This document shows, piece by piece, positions 35,213 to 47,190 of a stretch of 64,000 nucleotides of DNA. The translations under genes were made by a program, and so were the position numbers. Below the pieces are notes generated by a model, which ran no database searches, was not told where the DNA came from, and was given only the letters and a program-made list of their open reading frames with translations. Source of the stretch: Areca catechu (taxonomy: Eukaryota > Streptophyta > Magnoliopsida > Arecales > Arecaceae); contig CM038053.1 of assembly GCA_021397845.1 (NCBI GenBank), positions 88,287,157 through 88,351,156 of the forward strand. Direction: 5' to 3'. Numbering within the stretch: the first letter of the stretch is position 1; every line of letters starts with the position of its first letter.

Positions 35213-35230
35213 GTTGCCCCCCTTGCCCTT
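35213..35230 (-). other. E2 polypurine tract
   Basis: The minus strand reads a purine-rich GGCAAGGGGGGCAAC up to the LTR edge at 35212. The same kind of tract borders E4 at 47641 and E3 at 58980-58989. Confidence 0.7.
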
Positions 35231-35668
35231 GCCCTTCGAGTGAGCCCTTGGGCTCAAAGGACGAGGGCATTAATTGGTAATAAACGCGCCAGCCTTTAGG
35301 ATGATGGCGAATCCGCTTTGGCATGCTGCAACCGGCCATCTTCTGCTCTATTTTTTGCTCTTGGACAGGTGTCAACATTAGGTTTGGTGGTGGCAGGAGA
35401 GCAGTTATTGCTGGTACGGTACATGATGACCGCCAATCCGGAAATGCACGCCCGTTGAGCTCCTGACATGACGTGGTCCACATGGCCTCATCCGTGCGGT
35501 CGGCACGATGTCTGGAACGATCCATCCGTCGTTGCCTGGATGGTCATGCGGATCATGACTCGATACGATCCGGCGCGTCCCATCAGATTCTCGCCAAACC
35601 CGAGAGCCAAGCCACTTGCTGTCGGGTCGCGGCACGTTCGGGGCATTGGGATGCTGTCCCCTGGTGCC

Positions 35669-35676
35669 TATAAAAG
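35669..35676 (+). promoter_or_regulatory. TATA box for the E2 antisense gene
   Basis: TATAAAAG inside the element on the plus strand, 155 bp upstream of the preferred ATG at 35824 and directed away from the LTR. GC-rich sequence surrounds it. It is a candidate internal promoter independent of the LTR. Confidence 0.5.
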
Positions 35677-35719
35677 GGAGGGATGAATAATCAGAGGGAG
35701 TTTCTCACCGCATCTGGGT

Positions 35720-37983
35720 TTGAAGAGAAAGCCTCCTCCTTTCACTGCTCTAGCCTTTTTAGAAAACCAGAGATCCAGGTTAGTCCCGCAACCGTCTTCC
35801 TCCTTTTTCTGCAACTCCATTAGGATGGCCTCTGGGAGTTGGAGTTTGGCTCGTGAAATAGGGAACCTGGCTCGTATGACATCCTTCGACCATGACCCAG
35901 GAGAGGGCCGAGAGTCTTAGGGTTGTGTATAGCATCCCCTCTACTTTGCACTTGACCATCCCCAGCCGTGAGGGTAGGGTGAACGGCCCCCTAAATTTAG
36001 GAGCCCATCCCTTATACGAAGATCACCTGAAAGCCGTCCTCCGATTTCCCTCCATAATTTCTTCATCCAGGTATTCACTTGTATAGGATTACACCTTCCT
36101 AGCTGACCCCGAACAGCAGTCGAGTGCTCTATTTTTATGGTCCTTTATCGGGAGGCCGACATTAAGCCAAGGCCGACCTTGTTTTTGAACTTTTTCCTTT
36201 TAAACCAGGACTTCCGGAGTCAATAGTGGTGGATGTTCAGTCCTCATCCTGGCAGGAAATTCTAGGGGGCTTCTGTCCGCCATCCATGGATGGAAGTCCC
36301 GATATTTTTTCGTGGATAGCCTAGAGCCGTGGGGCTTTGAGTCAGCATGGAGAGAGCCGAGGCGGATGCTATAAATGGAAGGAAGGTATCAAGGGCCGAT
36401 GAGGCCGACTTCCAAGCTGAACGGCAAGGACCCGAAGTTTGTCGGCTTCCTTCTCCATGAGGAGAGTCTCCATCAAGCTAGGATCAGCCAACATCAGATG
36501 CTGGGTAGGATGGAGGCCGTTAAGAGGGACCTACTATTCTTTCTTTCATTGATTTTGATGTAGTTACTGACTCTATTTGTGTTTGCTGGCAGGTGGCCAA
36601 ATGAAGCCGGATCGATCCTTTCAGTGCGGTCGGCACAAAGGAGGGTCGTCCGCATTTCAGAGTTGACCTATTGAGAGCCGAAGAGACAATGGGCATGAAA
36701 GCCAGTGCCCGAGAGACCGAAGAAGCAACGAACGGAAGAGCCATCCCCGACAGTAGTGTCAGTGGAGTCAGAAGATGATGTACCACTGGTAAGTCACCAA
36801 AGGGCGATGGCAAAGGAGCATTCATCGTCTGTCAGGCAGTCAGCTGCCCGGGCGGGAGAGGAACGTCCGGCGCCGACTGGGGTAGAGACGACTCTATCCT
36901 CTCCTCCATTAGATATGATGGAGGAGACTTATCTGACGGTCTAGGGGACCAAGTGGCTAAAGGGCCGACGGCCTCCTAGGGGAGGGCCGATGATGTCGGC
37001 GACGATGGGGATCGCCAGAAGTGGCAAGATATCCATGACGCCGAACAGGTCAAAGAGCAGCTCTAGAGAACTATTTCTAGCACCGACGAACAGTCAATGA
37101 ATGAGGCCGTCAGAAGTACTCTTCATCACTTGTTGGGGGTAAGTTTCAGTTTCAAGCCTTCAACCCTTACTTCGTTGTTCATAATTTTCGAACGTTTATC
37201 TGTCGGTAGCTCATCCGGGACTCGCTGTGGGTAGACGATGGCTTGGGCGAGTTGCTCCATCTGAAGGAGCACTTGACCAAGAGAGCGGAGGTAGCTGAGG
37301 TGGTGAGGGACACTGCATGGGTGGCGCTGACAGCCGCTAGAGCGAAGCTGACCTGTCTTCAGGCGGTTGAAGGAGAGATGTCTACCTTGTGGGCCGAGTC
37401 GGAGGCCCAAAGGAAACAGCTCGAGGACTCGTTGGCCCGGGAGGCTGACCGGGAGGCGAAGCTGAAGGATAAGAAGTGAAAGGTCAAAGCTCTGACCCAC
37501 CAGCTAGCAGAGGAGGGTGAGCGCCTGTCTGATGTTGAAAGGCGTGCGAAGGGTCACTAGGCGGTGGCGGAGCGGTACAAGGGTTTGCTGAAGATGACCA
37601 AGGAACTGCTCAAGATGGTGACTGACAAGGCCGTGACAGAGTATAAAGCCTCCGAAGACTTTGTTGAGGAGATGAACGAGGCCGGCACAGTCGGCTTCAG
37701 TTATGGATGTGACGAGTGTTTGGAGAAGGTTTGCACCGCTTTTCCAGAACTCGATCTCTCATTCCTTCAGCCATCAAAGCTGGTGGAATAGGAGAGCACG
37801 GAGCCGACGGATCTGACCACCGATGTGGCCGAGACCCCAATTGAGGCCGTCGTAGTGGGGACCGGATCGGATGCCCAGGTCAAAGCTGACGTAGGGGCAG
37901 CCACCACTCCTGTCGGAGCTCCAGGAGGAGCCGAGGAAGCAGAAGTCGATGTTGTGTCCGTACTTCTCGAGGGTCAGACCTAG
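35720..37983 (+). pseudogene. E2 antisense gene: Transposase_28-like, three coding exons
   Basis: Runs opposite to gag-pol between pol and the 3' LTR. Exon 1 (about 35824-36504; an earlier ATG at 35720 is possible) carries a degenerate domain like the E3 copy (residues IPSTLHLTIPSREGRVNG, then YEDHLKAVLRFP). Intron 1 is 36505-36592 (CTGG-GTAGGA to GCTGGCAG). Exon 2 (36593-37138) is low-complexity and acidic. Intron 2 is 37139-37209 (GG-GTAAGT to TCGGTAG). Exon 3 carries a long coiled coil (EHLTKRAEVAEVVRDTAW, LAREADREAKLKD) and the C-terminal block YKASEDFVEEMNEAG then FSYGCDECLEKVC, stop at 37981. Several stops and frameshifts are present. The domain resembles plant 'putative gypsy type transposon' (Transposase_28) proteins; the function is not known. 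Confidence 0.72.
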
Positions 37984-38307
37984 ATGTTTGTAAAGATCTG
38001 ACCTTCGCTTTTGTAAAGAACTTTTTAATTCAATAGAACCTTTTGTCGCATTTCTTGTGCATGCTTGTGTTGCCGATTGATAAGACTAGCTGAAGTAATC
38101 TCTTCTGAAAAATTTTCTATGTGTTCGCCCATCGGCTAGTCTGAGCAGACGGTCAGACCTCCGAAGTAGCTGTCGAATAGTAGCTCGATGTAAGACGCTA
38201 GAAATTTTTCAAGTGTAGCCCTTCAGTCAGCCGAATGGCATGGCCATACCTCCTTCTGAAGTAGGTGCCGAGCTTCGGTTCGTCAGCTTGTCCGAACTCG
38301 GAGATGC

Positions 38308-38657
38308 TGCCGACTGGGGTCGGACTTTTGAAAGTGGGCTGTCCTAGAGCCTTTGCCGATCGAAGTCAGACTTTCAAAAGTAGGCTACCCTAGAGCCTTT
38401 GCCGACTAGAGTCCAACTTTTAAAAGTAGGCTGCCCTAGAGCATTTGCCGACCGGAGTCAGACTTTCGAAAGTGGGCTACCGTAGAGCCTTTGCCGATCG
38501 AAATCGGACTTTCGGAAGTGGGCTGCCCTAGAGCCTTTGCCGATCGAGTCAGACTTTCAGAAGTGGGCTGCCCTAGAGCCTTTGCCGACCGGAGTTGGAC
38601 TTTCGGAAGTGGGCTACCCTAAAGCCTTTGCCGACCGGAGTCGGACTTTCGAAAGTG
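38308..38657 (-). repeat. E2 46-bp tandem array between pol and the antisense gene
   Basis: About eight units of 46 bp of the type GCCGATCGAAGTCAGACTTT, each with a CTTTCGAAAG-like palindrome and CCTAGAGCCTTT. Sits directly downstream of integrase on the minus strand. Confidence 0.88.
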
Positions 38658-38699
38658 GTTTGTAGTAGAAACTATAGACTTTATTGATAATACTTGCGA

Positions 38700-41600
38700 A
38701 GGTTGTTTACATTCCACGGGCATGCTATCTGCTATCCGTCCAAATGCTCGAGTCGGTAGGTTCCGGCCTGGATTACTTCAACGACTCGATAAGGTCCTTC
38801 CCAATTTGGAAAAAGTTTGTCTTGCTCGGTCGGTTTTGAAATCTTCATCATCTGCAAGACTAGATCCCCGACTCAGAAAACTTGTGCCTTGATCCATGAG
38901 TTGTAGTATTTTGCCATCTTTTGATGATAGGTCGCCATCTTCAAGCTTGTCCGGAGTCTAGTTTCTTCAAGTAGTCGAGGTCAGCCCTTCGCTGCTCAGA
39001 GTTAACTGGATCGGCATAGTGGTCAATCCATAATGATTACAGAGAGATCTCAACAGGGATGATGGCTTCACTTCCGTAAGTAAGGTTGAATGGAGTCTCC
39101 CCGGTCACCATTTGGGCGGTCGTCCGATATGTCCATAGCACTGAGTGTAGTTCTTCTATCCAAAGCCCTTTGCTTCGTTTTGACGGGTCTTCAGTCGTGC
39201 AGGATTGTTCGATGGGTGACCTCGGCTTCTCCATTGGACTGAGGGTGTCTGACTGACATAAGTCGATGGGAGATGTAATAGTGCTGACAGAAGTCTCGGA
39301 ACTTAGAGTTTCAAACTATCTTCCGTTATCAGTAATAATGGTCTGTGGAATGCCGAATCGGAAGATAATGCCATTCCGAATGAAGTTCTCCACCTTGCCC
39401 TCCATTATTTGTTGCCCTCCATTATTTGTGCCAACGGTTCAGCCTCCACCCATTTGGTGAAGTAGTCAATAGCCACAAGTAGAAATTTTCATTGCCCGGA
39501 CGCCGGGTGAAAGGGTCCCAAGATATCCATCCCCCACTGTGCGAATTGCCATGGTGCAGTGATCGGTGTCAGCTGGCTGGCAGGCCTCCTTTGGATAATG
39601 GAGTATCTTTGACATGTGTCGCACCTTCGGATGAAGTCCGACATGTCTTTCTGAATGGTAGGCCAATAGTATCCCTATCGGATGATCTTGTAGGCCAGGG
39701 ACCTTCCTCCAAGGTGGTCGTCGCAGATGCGTCATGGACTTCTCTGAGTGCATAGTCCACATCGATCGATCCCAAACACCTTAGTAGCAGCCGTGAGAAT
39801 GACCATTTGTACAGGATGCGTAAGGATGACGTACTTAGAGGCCATCCAGCGCACTCGCTTGGCCTCAGTCGGATCTTCCGAAAGAGTCTCTTTGACCAGG
39901 AAAGCAAGAATTGGATCCATCCGAGAGGTTTTCTGTTCCACTTGGTGGACCTCGGTCGGCTCCTCCATGATACTTGGGTGCCGTAGGTGCTCCACAAAGG
40001 TTCGGTTGGAGGTAGTGGTGGCAGCCATGGCCAGTTTTGACAATCCATCCGCTCGGGAGTTCTGCAGGTGGGATATATGGAGAATCTCGAAGAATTTGAA
40101 CCGAGATATGAGACTTTTTACCTTGTGTAGGTATTTGGTCAGGGTAGGATCCCTTGCTCCGAATTCACCCTTTATCTAGTTCACCACCAGCTGGGAGTCG
40201 GAGAAGGCTCTCACCTGGCTGATGCCCAGCTCGTTGGCAATTCGTAATCCTTTGAGAAGGGCTTCGTACTCCGCCTGATTGTTTGACACTTGAAATGAAA
40301 AGTACAATGCATACTCCAGGCTTTCTCCATCTAGGTCGGCTAAGATCAAGCCAGCCCCGCAGCCTACCAGGTTGGACGCTCCATCCACATGGAGGGTCCA
40401 GGATGGTTTGGCTTCGTAGACGGTATCAGCTTCAGGTACTTCGGCCGTTTGAGGGGATGCCTCCTATTTCCAGGTGCACTCTGCAATGAAGTCAGCGATT
40501 AACTGGGCCTTCAAGGCAGATCAAGATTGGAAGGATACGTCAAACTCACCAAGTCTGACAGCCCACTTGGCGAGCCAGCCGGATTTGTCCGGACTCCGGA
40601 GGATTGCCTTGAGAGGTTGGTCGGTCATTACCATAATCGGATGCACCTGGAAGTATGGTCAGAGCTGCTTGGCAGATATGACCAAAGAATAAACCAGCTT
40701 CTGCATCTTGGAGTACCTTGTTTTGACATCATGGAGAACTTTACTGATATAATAGACAGGCTTTTGCTAACCGTCCTCTTTGGCCCGCACGAGGAAGGCG
40801 TCGACCGCCTCATCGGATGCCGATAGGTAGAGATATAAAGGCTCCCCCTCTGTTAGTTTAGCCAGTAATGGGGGATTCTTCAAATATTCTTTCAAGGCTT
40901 CGAAAGCTGACCGACATTTGTCAGTCCAAATGAAACCTTCCGACTAGCACAGGATCTTGATGAATGGCAGGAACTTTTCAGCCAAACGGGAGATGAAACG
41001 ACTAAGGGAGGCAATTTGGTTTATGAGCTCTTGCACCTGCTTCTTATTGGTTGGATGTGCCATCTCAATGATGGCTCTTATCTTGTCAGGGTTTACTTCA
41101 ATTCCTCTCTGCGTAACCAAGAAGCTGAGGAACTTGTCGGAAGTTATCCCAAAAGTACACTTCATGGGATTCAGCTTCATTCGATGATGTTTGAGTGCAT
41201 CAAAGGATTCCCGCAAGTCCTTGATGTGGTCGGCTTATGGAGGCTCTTTACTATCATATCATCCATGTAAGCCTCCATATTTCTGCCTAGCTACCATTCG
41301 AACACTCGGTTGATCAGTCTTTGTATGGTGCACGGATTCTTTAAGCCGAAGGGCATCATCCTGTAATAGTACAGGCCTTTGTTGGTGATGAAGGCAGTCT
41401 TCTCCTCATCCTCCGGATGCATCTTTACTTGGTTATAGCCAGAGAAGGCATCCATAAAGCTGAGGAGCTGGTGGCCGGCCGTAGCATCCACCAGTTGATC
41501 AATTTTTGATAAGGGAAAGCTGTCCTTCGGATAGGCCTTGTTGAGGTTGGTGTAATCTACATAGATCCTCCACTTCCCGTTAGCCTTTTTCACCATAACA

Positions 41601-42420
41601 ACATTCGCTATCCATTCAGGGTAGTGAGCTTCCTTGATGAATCCAGCATCAGAGAGTTTCTTTACTTCTTCGTCGATAGCTCTCTGCCTTTCAGCAGTGA
41701 AGCTCTTCTCTTCTGTCGGACGGGCCTGTAAGTCGGATCCACCTTAAGCTGGTAGGTGATGACATCCGACGGTATACCAGGCATGTCCGACACTGACCAA
41801 GCAAAGACGTCGGCATTACTTTTAAGGAAGCCGATCAGCTTTGACTTGAGATCTTCTCTGAGGGAGCTTCCGATCTGGAAGACTTTGGTGGGGTCATCTT
41901 CCCGAAGGTGGATGAGCAGGATTTTTTCATCTGGCTGACCACGGCCATTGGCCTCAGCCCTCGGATCGAGCTGCTCCAGAGTAGGACGGCCTTCGAACTA
42001 TTGGTTCAAAATAGTTAAACACTGTCTGGCCATCTGACGGTCTCCCCTCATGACTCCGACCCCATTCCTGGTTGGGAATTTTGCCAACAGATGATAAGTA
42101 GACATGATGGCTCGAAACTTGTTGAGGGCCCGTCAGCCCAAAATGGCATTATAAGCCGAGGTCGTCCGGATGACCATAAAGTTGATGGAGAGAGTTTTCT
42201 GGAAGGGCTCCGTCCCGATTGTTACAGGGAGAACTATCTCTCCCTTGACACCGAGGTCGTCTGGATTCTTGTAGCATTGACCTGGACAGGTTAATTCTCA
42301 GAAATGCATTATACAGTAATACCTCCTGGAGCTTCCATTATCTATAAGTATCATCTTTACATCGTAGTTGGCAATTACTGTCGACACGACTACAAAATCA
42401 TATTTGAAAACATGGGACTC
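38700..42420 (-). pseudogene. pol: E2 pol: protease, RT, RNase H, integrase remnant
   Basis: Right to left: protease near 42360-42110 with LIDNGSS, frameshifted just after it; RT at about 41600-41250 with VKKANGKWRIYVDYTNLNKA, MDAFSGYNQ, MPFGLKN and YMDDM at 41255-41269; RNase H at 40388-40176 with MDGASNLVGCGAGLIL, NNQAEYEALL and SDSQLVVN, all three acidic residues kept; integrase finger near 39650-39600 (CDTCQRYS), core with VAIDYFTKWVEAEPLA near 39460, and end at 39234-39037 with YRTTAQMVTGETPFNLTYGS. Broken by stops and frameshifts. A 19-bp tandem duplication lies in the core. Confidence 0.86.
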
Positions 42421-42596
42421 CAGAAGGTATTCATCAGAGAAGGTGATTACATTGGAGCCCTTGGACCTCTTGACAATGTCTGGGTCATCTTCATAGCTCC
42501 ATTCGGGTCACTAATGCAGCATGCCGACATCTCCATCGGTCGGTCGCTGGTTGGGAAGCTCCGCCTCCTCTAGAGGGATTTTGCATTTAAGGCTTC

Positions 42597-44019
42597 GGCC
42601 CGATCCCGGTGGGGTCGGACATATTTGTGCAGGTACCCCTTTCGGATGAGATCTTCAATGGCATCTTTCAGCTGTAGGCATTCTTCGGTGCTGTGCCCAT
42701 GGTCCCTATGGAACCGACAGAATTTATCTATGTTTCTGGATGCTAGAGGGCCCCTTATCAGTCGAGGCCTTTGAAGGAAGGTCTCATTCTCGATCCTCAG
42801 GAGGATCTTCTCCCTTGGAAGGGAGAGGGGTGCATAGGTCTCGAACCTCCCGGGAAAGTCCTTCGGCTTCGGACTTCGGCGCTGGGCTGACTACTGGCTA
42901 TCGTTCAGAGGTCAGACTTCAAGAGCCTTGTCGCTCTGCTTCTTGGGGACCGGCCTCCCCTCTGCCTGGCATCAGCTGGCCGCTTGCTCTTCCGCCATGG
43001 CGTACTTCTGCATCCTAGCCAGAACTTCACTGTAGCTTGTCGGAAACCTCTTGTCCAGGAAGAAAGTAAAACTAGATGAGCGGAGCACTCTTTTGAAGGC
43101 CGACATAGCTAATACTTCATTCAGATCCAGGACTTTCATGGCCGCTGAGTTGAAACGGGCCATGTAATTCCGGAGGGTCTCCCTTCCTTTTGTAGCACGA
43201 GGAAGAGGCAATCGAAGCTCCTCGGGATCCAACTGCATGTCCTAAAATGGGAGAGAAAAAGATTTTTGAGCTGAGAGAAAGAGTAGATCATACCTGGTCG
43301 GATGGCGTTGAACCACATCCGAGCAGCCTTCTTCAGGGTTGCTGGGAATGCGATACAGTAAAGGGCGTCGGAGGTGCCCTGTACCATCATGTGGGCCTTG
43401 TAAGTGCCTATATGGTCCAGCGGGTCAGTGGTGCAATTGTAGGGATCCACATGAGGGATTTTGAAGTGGCGGGGAATCGTCTCCGCCAGAATCTCATCGA
43501 AGAAGGGCGGATGGGAGTCATATACCTGCCCCCCTTCGGCTTTCTGCCGATGGACTATTTCAGCAATGCGCTCCTCCATGCACAAAATCTTGCTCATGTA
43601 GTCTCTTGGAAGTTCAGCGGTAGGCCGAACACCAGCAGGGATGGATTCAGCACAAGAGGGTGAAGCGGACCTTGCTCTCTTGCCATCGGTGCGAGCGCCC
43701 AAAGACCTCCAGGGCTCCGCGGTGACAGGAGAACAATGCTGAGGGGCTTCTGGCTGTCGGCTTCCCTCAGTAACGGCTGGAGAGTTAGCGCAGGAAGTAG
43801 CTAGCAGTTGCTGTCGGTTGTCAGTCGCCTCCTAGAAACGTTGAACCGTGGTGGTTAGCATTTCAATGCGTTCATCAACATCTGGAACTGTTGCAGTCCC
43901 AGAGTAATGGTAGGCTTGGCGATAGCGGCGGTGGCGTCGTTTTCCCTGGGGGGTCCCTCAGACCTAGATGGGGAACGACCTCTTCTGACAGAGGTATTTT
44001 GAGCTATTCCCTTAGCCAT
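42597..44019 (-). pseudogene. gag: E2 gag remnant
   Basis: Start chosen at ATG 44019 (MAKGIAQNTSVRRGRSPSRS), about 70 bases from the LTR. The N-terminal part is followed by a capsid core at about 43702-43000: IPHVDPYNCTTDPLDHIGTY, FPATLKKAARMWFNAI, then after a frameshift ETLRNYMARFNSAAM and LARMQKYAMAEEQA. The nucleocapsid knuckle near 42725-42690 is intact (CRFHRDHGHSTEEC) and is followed by LIRKGYLHKYV. Two frameshifts and stops interrupt it. Confidence 0.82.
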
Positions 44020-44066
44020 TACTTGGCTGAACAGACGGATTCCTCCTTTTAGAGAAGCGATGCAGC

Positions 44067-44085
44067 GCCCTTCCTCTAATGCCAA
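44067..44085 (-). other. E2 primer-binding site
   Basis: Minus-strand TTGGCATTAGAGGAAGGGC begins two bases from the LTR edge, as in E1 and E3. tRNA not assigned. Confidence 0.6.
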
Positions 44086-44087
44086 TC

Positions 44088-44397
44088 TGTTGACGCAACT
44101 TCTCCTGGACTAGGCTCGATCAGCTGTGCTAGAGCGCTCCTTTCCCGGTCGACCTGCAACAAAGTCTCCAAGTGCCAGTGGTGTTTCAGCGGGAGACACT
44201 CCGATGTTTAAGTTAGCAGGAGCTTAAAGACAACAGAATGGAGGAATCAAGGAGATAGCTTATGGAGAGGGCCAACGGACCTTTACTCCAGTGGGTCGGA
44301 CTTCCGAAGGAGAGCAGTTGGCTGGACCTCAGCAGGAGTGGGTCGATCGGTTCCCTGCAGCGGTTTGGTTCAGACGGTGAACCGGCGGGGTACAATA
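44088..44397 (-). repeat. E2 5' LTR with internal deletions
   Basis: 310 bp. It matches both ends of the 767-bp 3' LTR but lacks about 390 bp between two GGAGAGGG repeats (34618-34625 and 35008-35015 in the full copy) and one ~67-bp tandem unit. The outer end reads TACAATA where CA is expected. The TATA box is in the deleted part. Confidence 0.88.
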
Positions 44398-45593
44398 CCT
44401 TCTATTAGCTATTTAGGCACATGCATGCATCTTAGATCAAAGTTTTGGGAAGCCTATCTTTTTTTCTTTAGAATTGCCATATATTTGGAGCTCCTTGGAT
44501 GTTAAGATGTAATGTAAACAACATCACATCTTAATTTTTCTATATTCTATGAACCTTAAGACTTATATCAAGTTATTTTGGGATTTTGTCCAATACAAGA
44601 GTATTGGATCAAAATAGATTGATTTTAGTACATAGAATCAAAATAATTGGCTAGCTGCCGAGGCTTGTTCATGAAAGTCCTTATTCTTGTTTTTAGGGAG
44701 TGTTTGTGGCCATGTCATGTAGCCAACCTGGCTGACAAGCCTGGGGCATGACATATAGCTTGATAGGATAATGAGCATTTGTCTATGACATTTGCTGCTT
44801 TATGATAGGAAAATAATTGATAGCAATTAATTCTAGATCTAAAATTCATGGTCACCCATTCAAAAAACATCCTATTCACAAGAATGTAAATCTTTTATTG
44901 CTACCAAGAAATTTATTATGTAAGCAATACATGAAATTATTTTTTAAATAATTATTAAATTATATTTTTTGTTAGAGGGAGCTCATACATATTCAGCAGT
45001 ATCACCATACTTTATAAGACAAAAATCTCCTAGTTACGCAACTCTTTGATTCCCCAATTGATTGGCATACAACAATACATGCTTGGTTTATCGAAGGATT
45101 TATAAGTAATTTCCCAATTTCTTTGGGAAGCATATGATTATTTATGTTCTCATATTCCATCCATAGCCGGATTCATTAACCTACTATAGATTAGAAATCC
45201 ATTACCCAGTTGGCTGGGTTTCTGCTTATGGTTGTTATATACGAGTCTTTATTTCATGTTAGCTCTATATCGTATTTTAATTTCTGTGCAATATATGTCT
45301 TTTTTTTTTTTTTTTGAAAAAAAATCCATTACTAATTTGGAGCATTTTACATAGGCCCGTCCACGCACGTGATAGGGTAGACGCCCTATTGGTTGCAATA
45401 ATGCAAGTGGCCCCTCGATTGCACTGTCAACTCGACAAACTTAAATATTGAATAGACATGTTCACGGAAAATATTAATTGAACCGATAGAAGCGTGGCCA
45501 AACCAAACTCTAACTGTACGTGATACTTTAAACCATTTCCCCTTGATACGTACCTAGACTTATTTAGATAAATAGGCAGGTTTTACCTATTTT

Positions 45594-45628
<35 letters not shown>

Positions 45629-47190
45629 AAGCAAAAGTTTCCCTACTTTGAGAATTTTTTTGTGCTTCTAGATATATTTCAAAAATAAACTAAATTCTAT
45701 ATAAAAATAAAGCTGGTTAGCTTGTTCCACCGATTTTCTTCTCACCTTAACTTAATTTTATTTGTTCGTATGTTGGTCTGCCATATATATATATATAAAG
45801 ATTTTTTTTTTTTTTTTTCCACAGAATTTTCCTTGGTGAGGTTTTGGGTTTTTCCTTCCACAGAATTTTCCTTGATGAGGTTTTGGGTTGATACAGGCAT
45901 ATTCAAATAGATTGTCCACTTTATGAATCCAATCAGAAATTCAACTCAATCCACAATTTGCCAAATGGTTGTCAACCAGTTAATTTTTAAGGAACAACCT
46001 ATATATCCTTGTCATGATAAAATTGAATTAACAAATCTAATTGGAAAAATAAACTTGAATGAACCAATGTTATTGGAAAAGGTTGCGGTTGAATTTGTCC
46101 TGATCTATCATATATCCCTTTCAGCTTATTAATTAAAACAAAGAGGGGACATTGATGGCAGTCAGAAATGTAGTTGAAAAAAAATGATATATGGGTGTCA
46201 AGGAAATCTAATTACCATTTTTTTAGTACAAGAAAGGGCGCTTGGCAAAGTTAAGAGATACGATATTTGAAAATGCCTAACATTAAGAGCCAGCTACCCA
46301 GTACATAGCGATACAAAGAACCCAGCAGGAAGGATAAATACAGAGAAAACTTTAGACCACCCTTGATTGAAATGAGGAATCTAGCAGGAAGACAACTTGC
46401 ACAGATACATCAGCATCTCTCAAAGACAGCACCCATTGCATCCGACTGCAAAATTGCTCCAAATGCCAATGGTAATTGACCAAAAGATTGGAATGACATA
46501 TCACCCTGCCTTGCTTTGCTTCACACAACAAAAAAAAAAAATAAATAAAAAAATAAAAAAAAAATAAAAAAAAAAATAAAAATGTTGCAGCACGATTAGC
46601 TTTATGATAAACGTGGGTTGCCACAAACACCTGACAAGCAATCCTCCATCCATTAGGCCCTTCAAGAATGGGCTGTCTTTGTACTTGTTCAAAACAGAAT
46701 TTATAAGCCATGTTGTAATATACCCAATGGGTCCAGGCCCCAGAGCCTCTATCTTTTGTGGAACCACCTTAGGCATGTATGGATAGCATCTATAGTGGGG
46801 AGGGGGGCGTGGATGCATGAGTTAATTGCATGTGTCCGCATGACTGGACTGATGAAAAAAAAAAAAAAAAAAAATTGGAAGGGTGGTGTACCGCATCTCC
46901 TCTTTCTCTATCGCTCTTTTCCATGAACTGCTTTTGCGACCTTCTCTCTATCTCGCATCTCTCTTTCTCCATCACTCTATCTTGTTATTTTTGTTTCATC
47001 GGGTATTTTGTATGGCACCCTCTCCCTCCATGACTCCATTTTTCTTCCTATTCTACTCTATTAATTTTTGTTGTTTAAGTTAGAGGCTCCTATACCGCAT
47101 TCCATTTTTCCATCTCAATAAGGTTAGTAATATATTTTTATTGTTTTCAGGAAATAGGTTTAGAAACCAAGATTTTGGAACTTTGGATAC
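44398..47190. other. unassigned interval between E2 and E4
   Basis: AT-rich, no recognised gene. Holds a poly-T run at 45301-45315, a TA microsatellite at about 45597-45626, a 39-bp near-tandem duplication (45819-45890, CCACAGAATTTTCCTTG twice), an A-rich stretch at 46528-46580 and a poly-A run at 46855-46874. Minus-strand frames at 46352-46818 show no confident domain. Confidence 0.5.

Larger units (their letters stand above)
34446..44397 (-). mobile_element. E2: Tat-like Ty3/Gypsy retrotransposon with antisense gene
   Basis: Complete from LTR to LTR on the minus strand: 5' LTR (44088-44397), PBS, gag, protease, RT, RNase H, integrase, 46-bp tandem array, a gene running the other way (35720-37983), polypurine tract, 3' LTR (34446-35212). 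Flanks CTTTC (34441-34445) and CCTTC (44398-44402) form a target duplication with one mismatch. Gag and pol are broken by stops and frameshifts. The 5' LTR has lost about 457 bp relative to the 3' LTR. Confidence 0.9.

Noticed and set aside
35779..35823. 5' untranslated intron in the E2 antisense gene (CCAG-GTTAGT to CATTAG before the ATG)
   Set aside because: It would be only 45 bp, shorter than normal plant introns; E3 has a similar donor at 58560 but no matching acceptor.
46352..46818. Minus-strand frames with a stretch THVYHKANRAA that recalls LINE-type RNase H tails
   Set aside because: Only a few residues match, no catalytic residues are visible and an A-rich run interrupts the frame.
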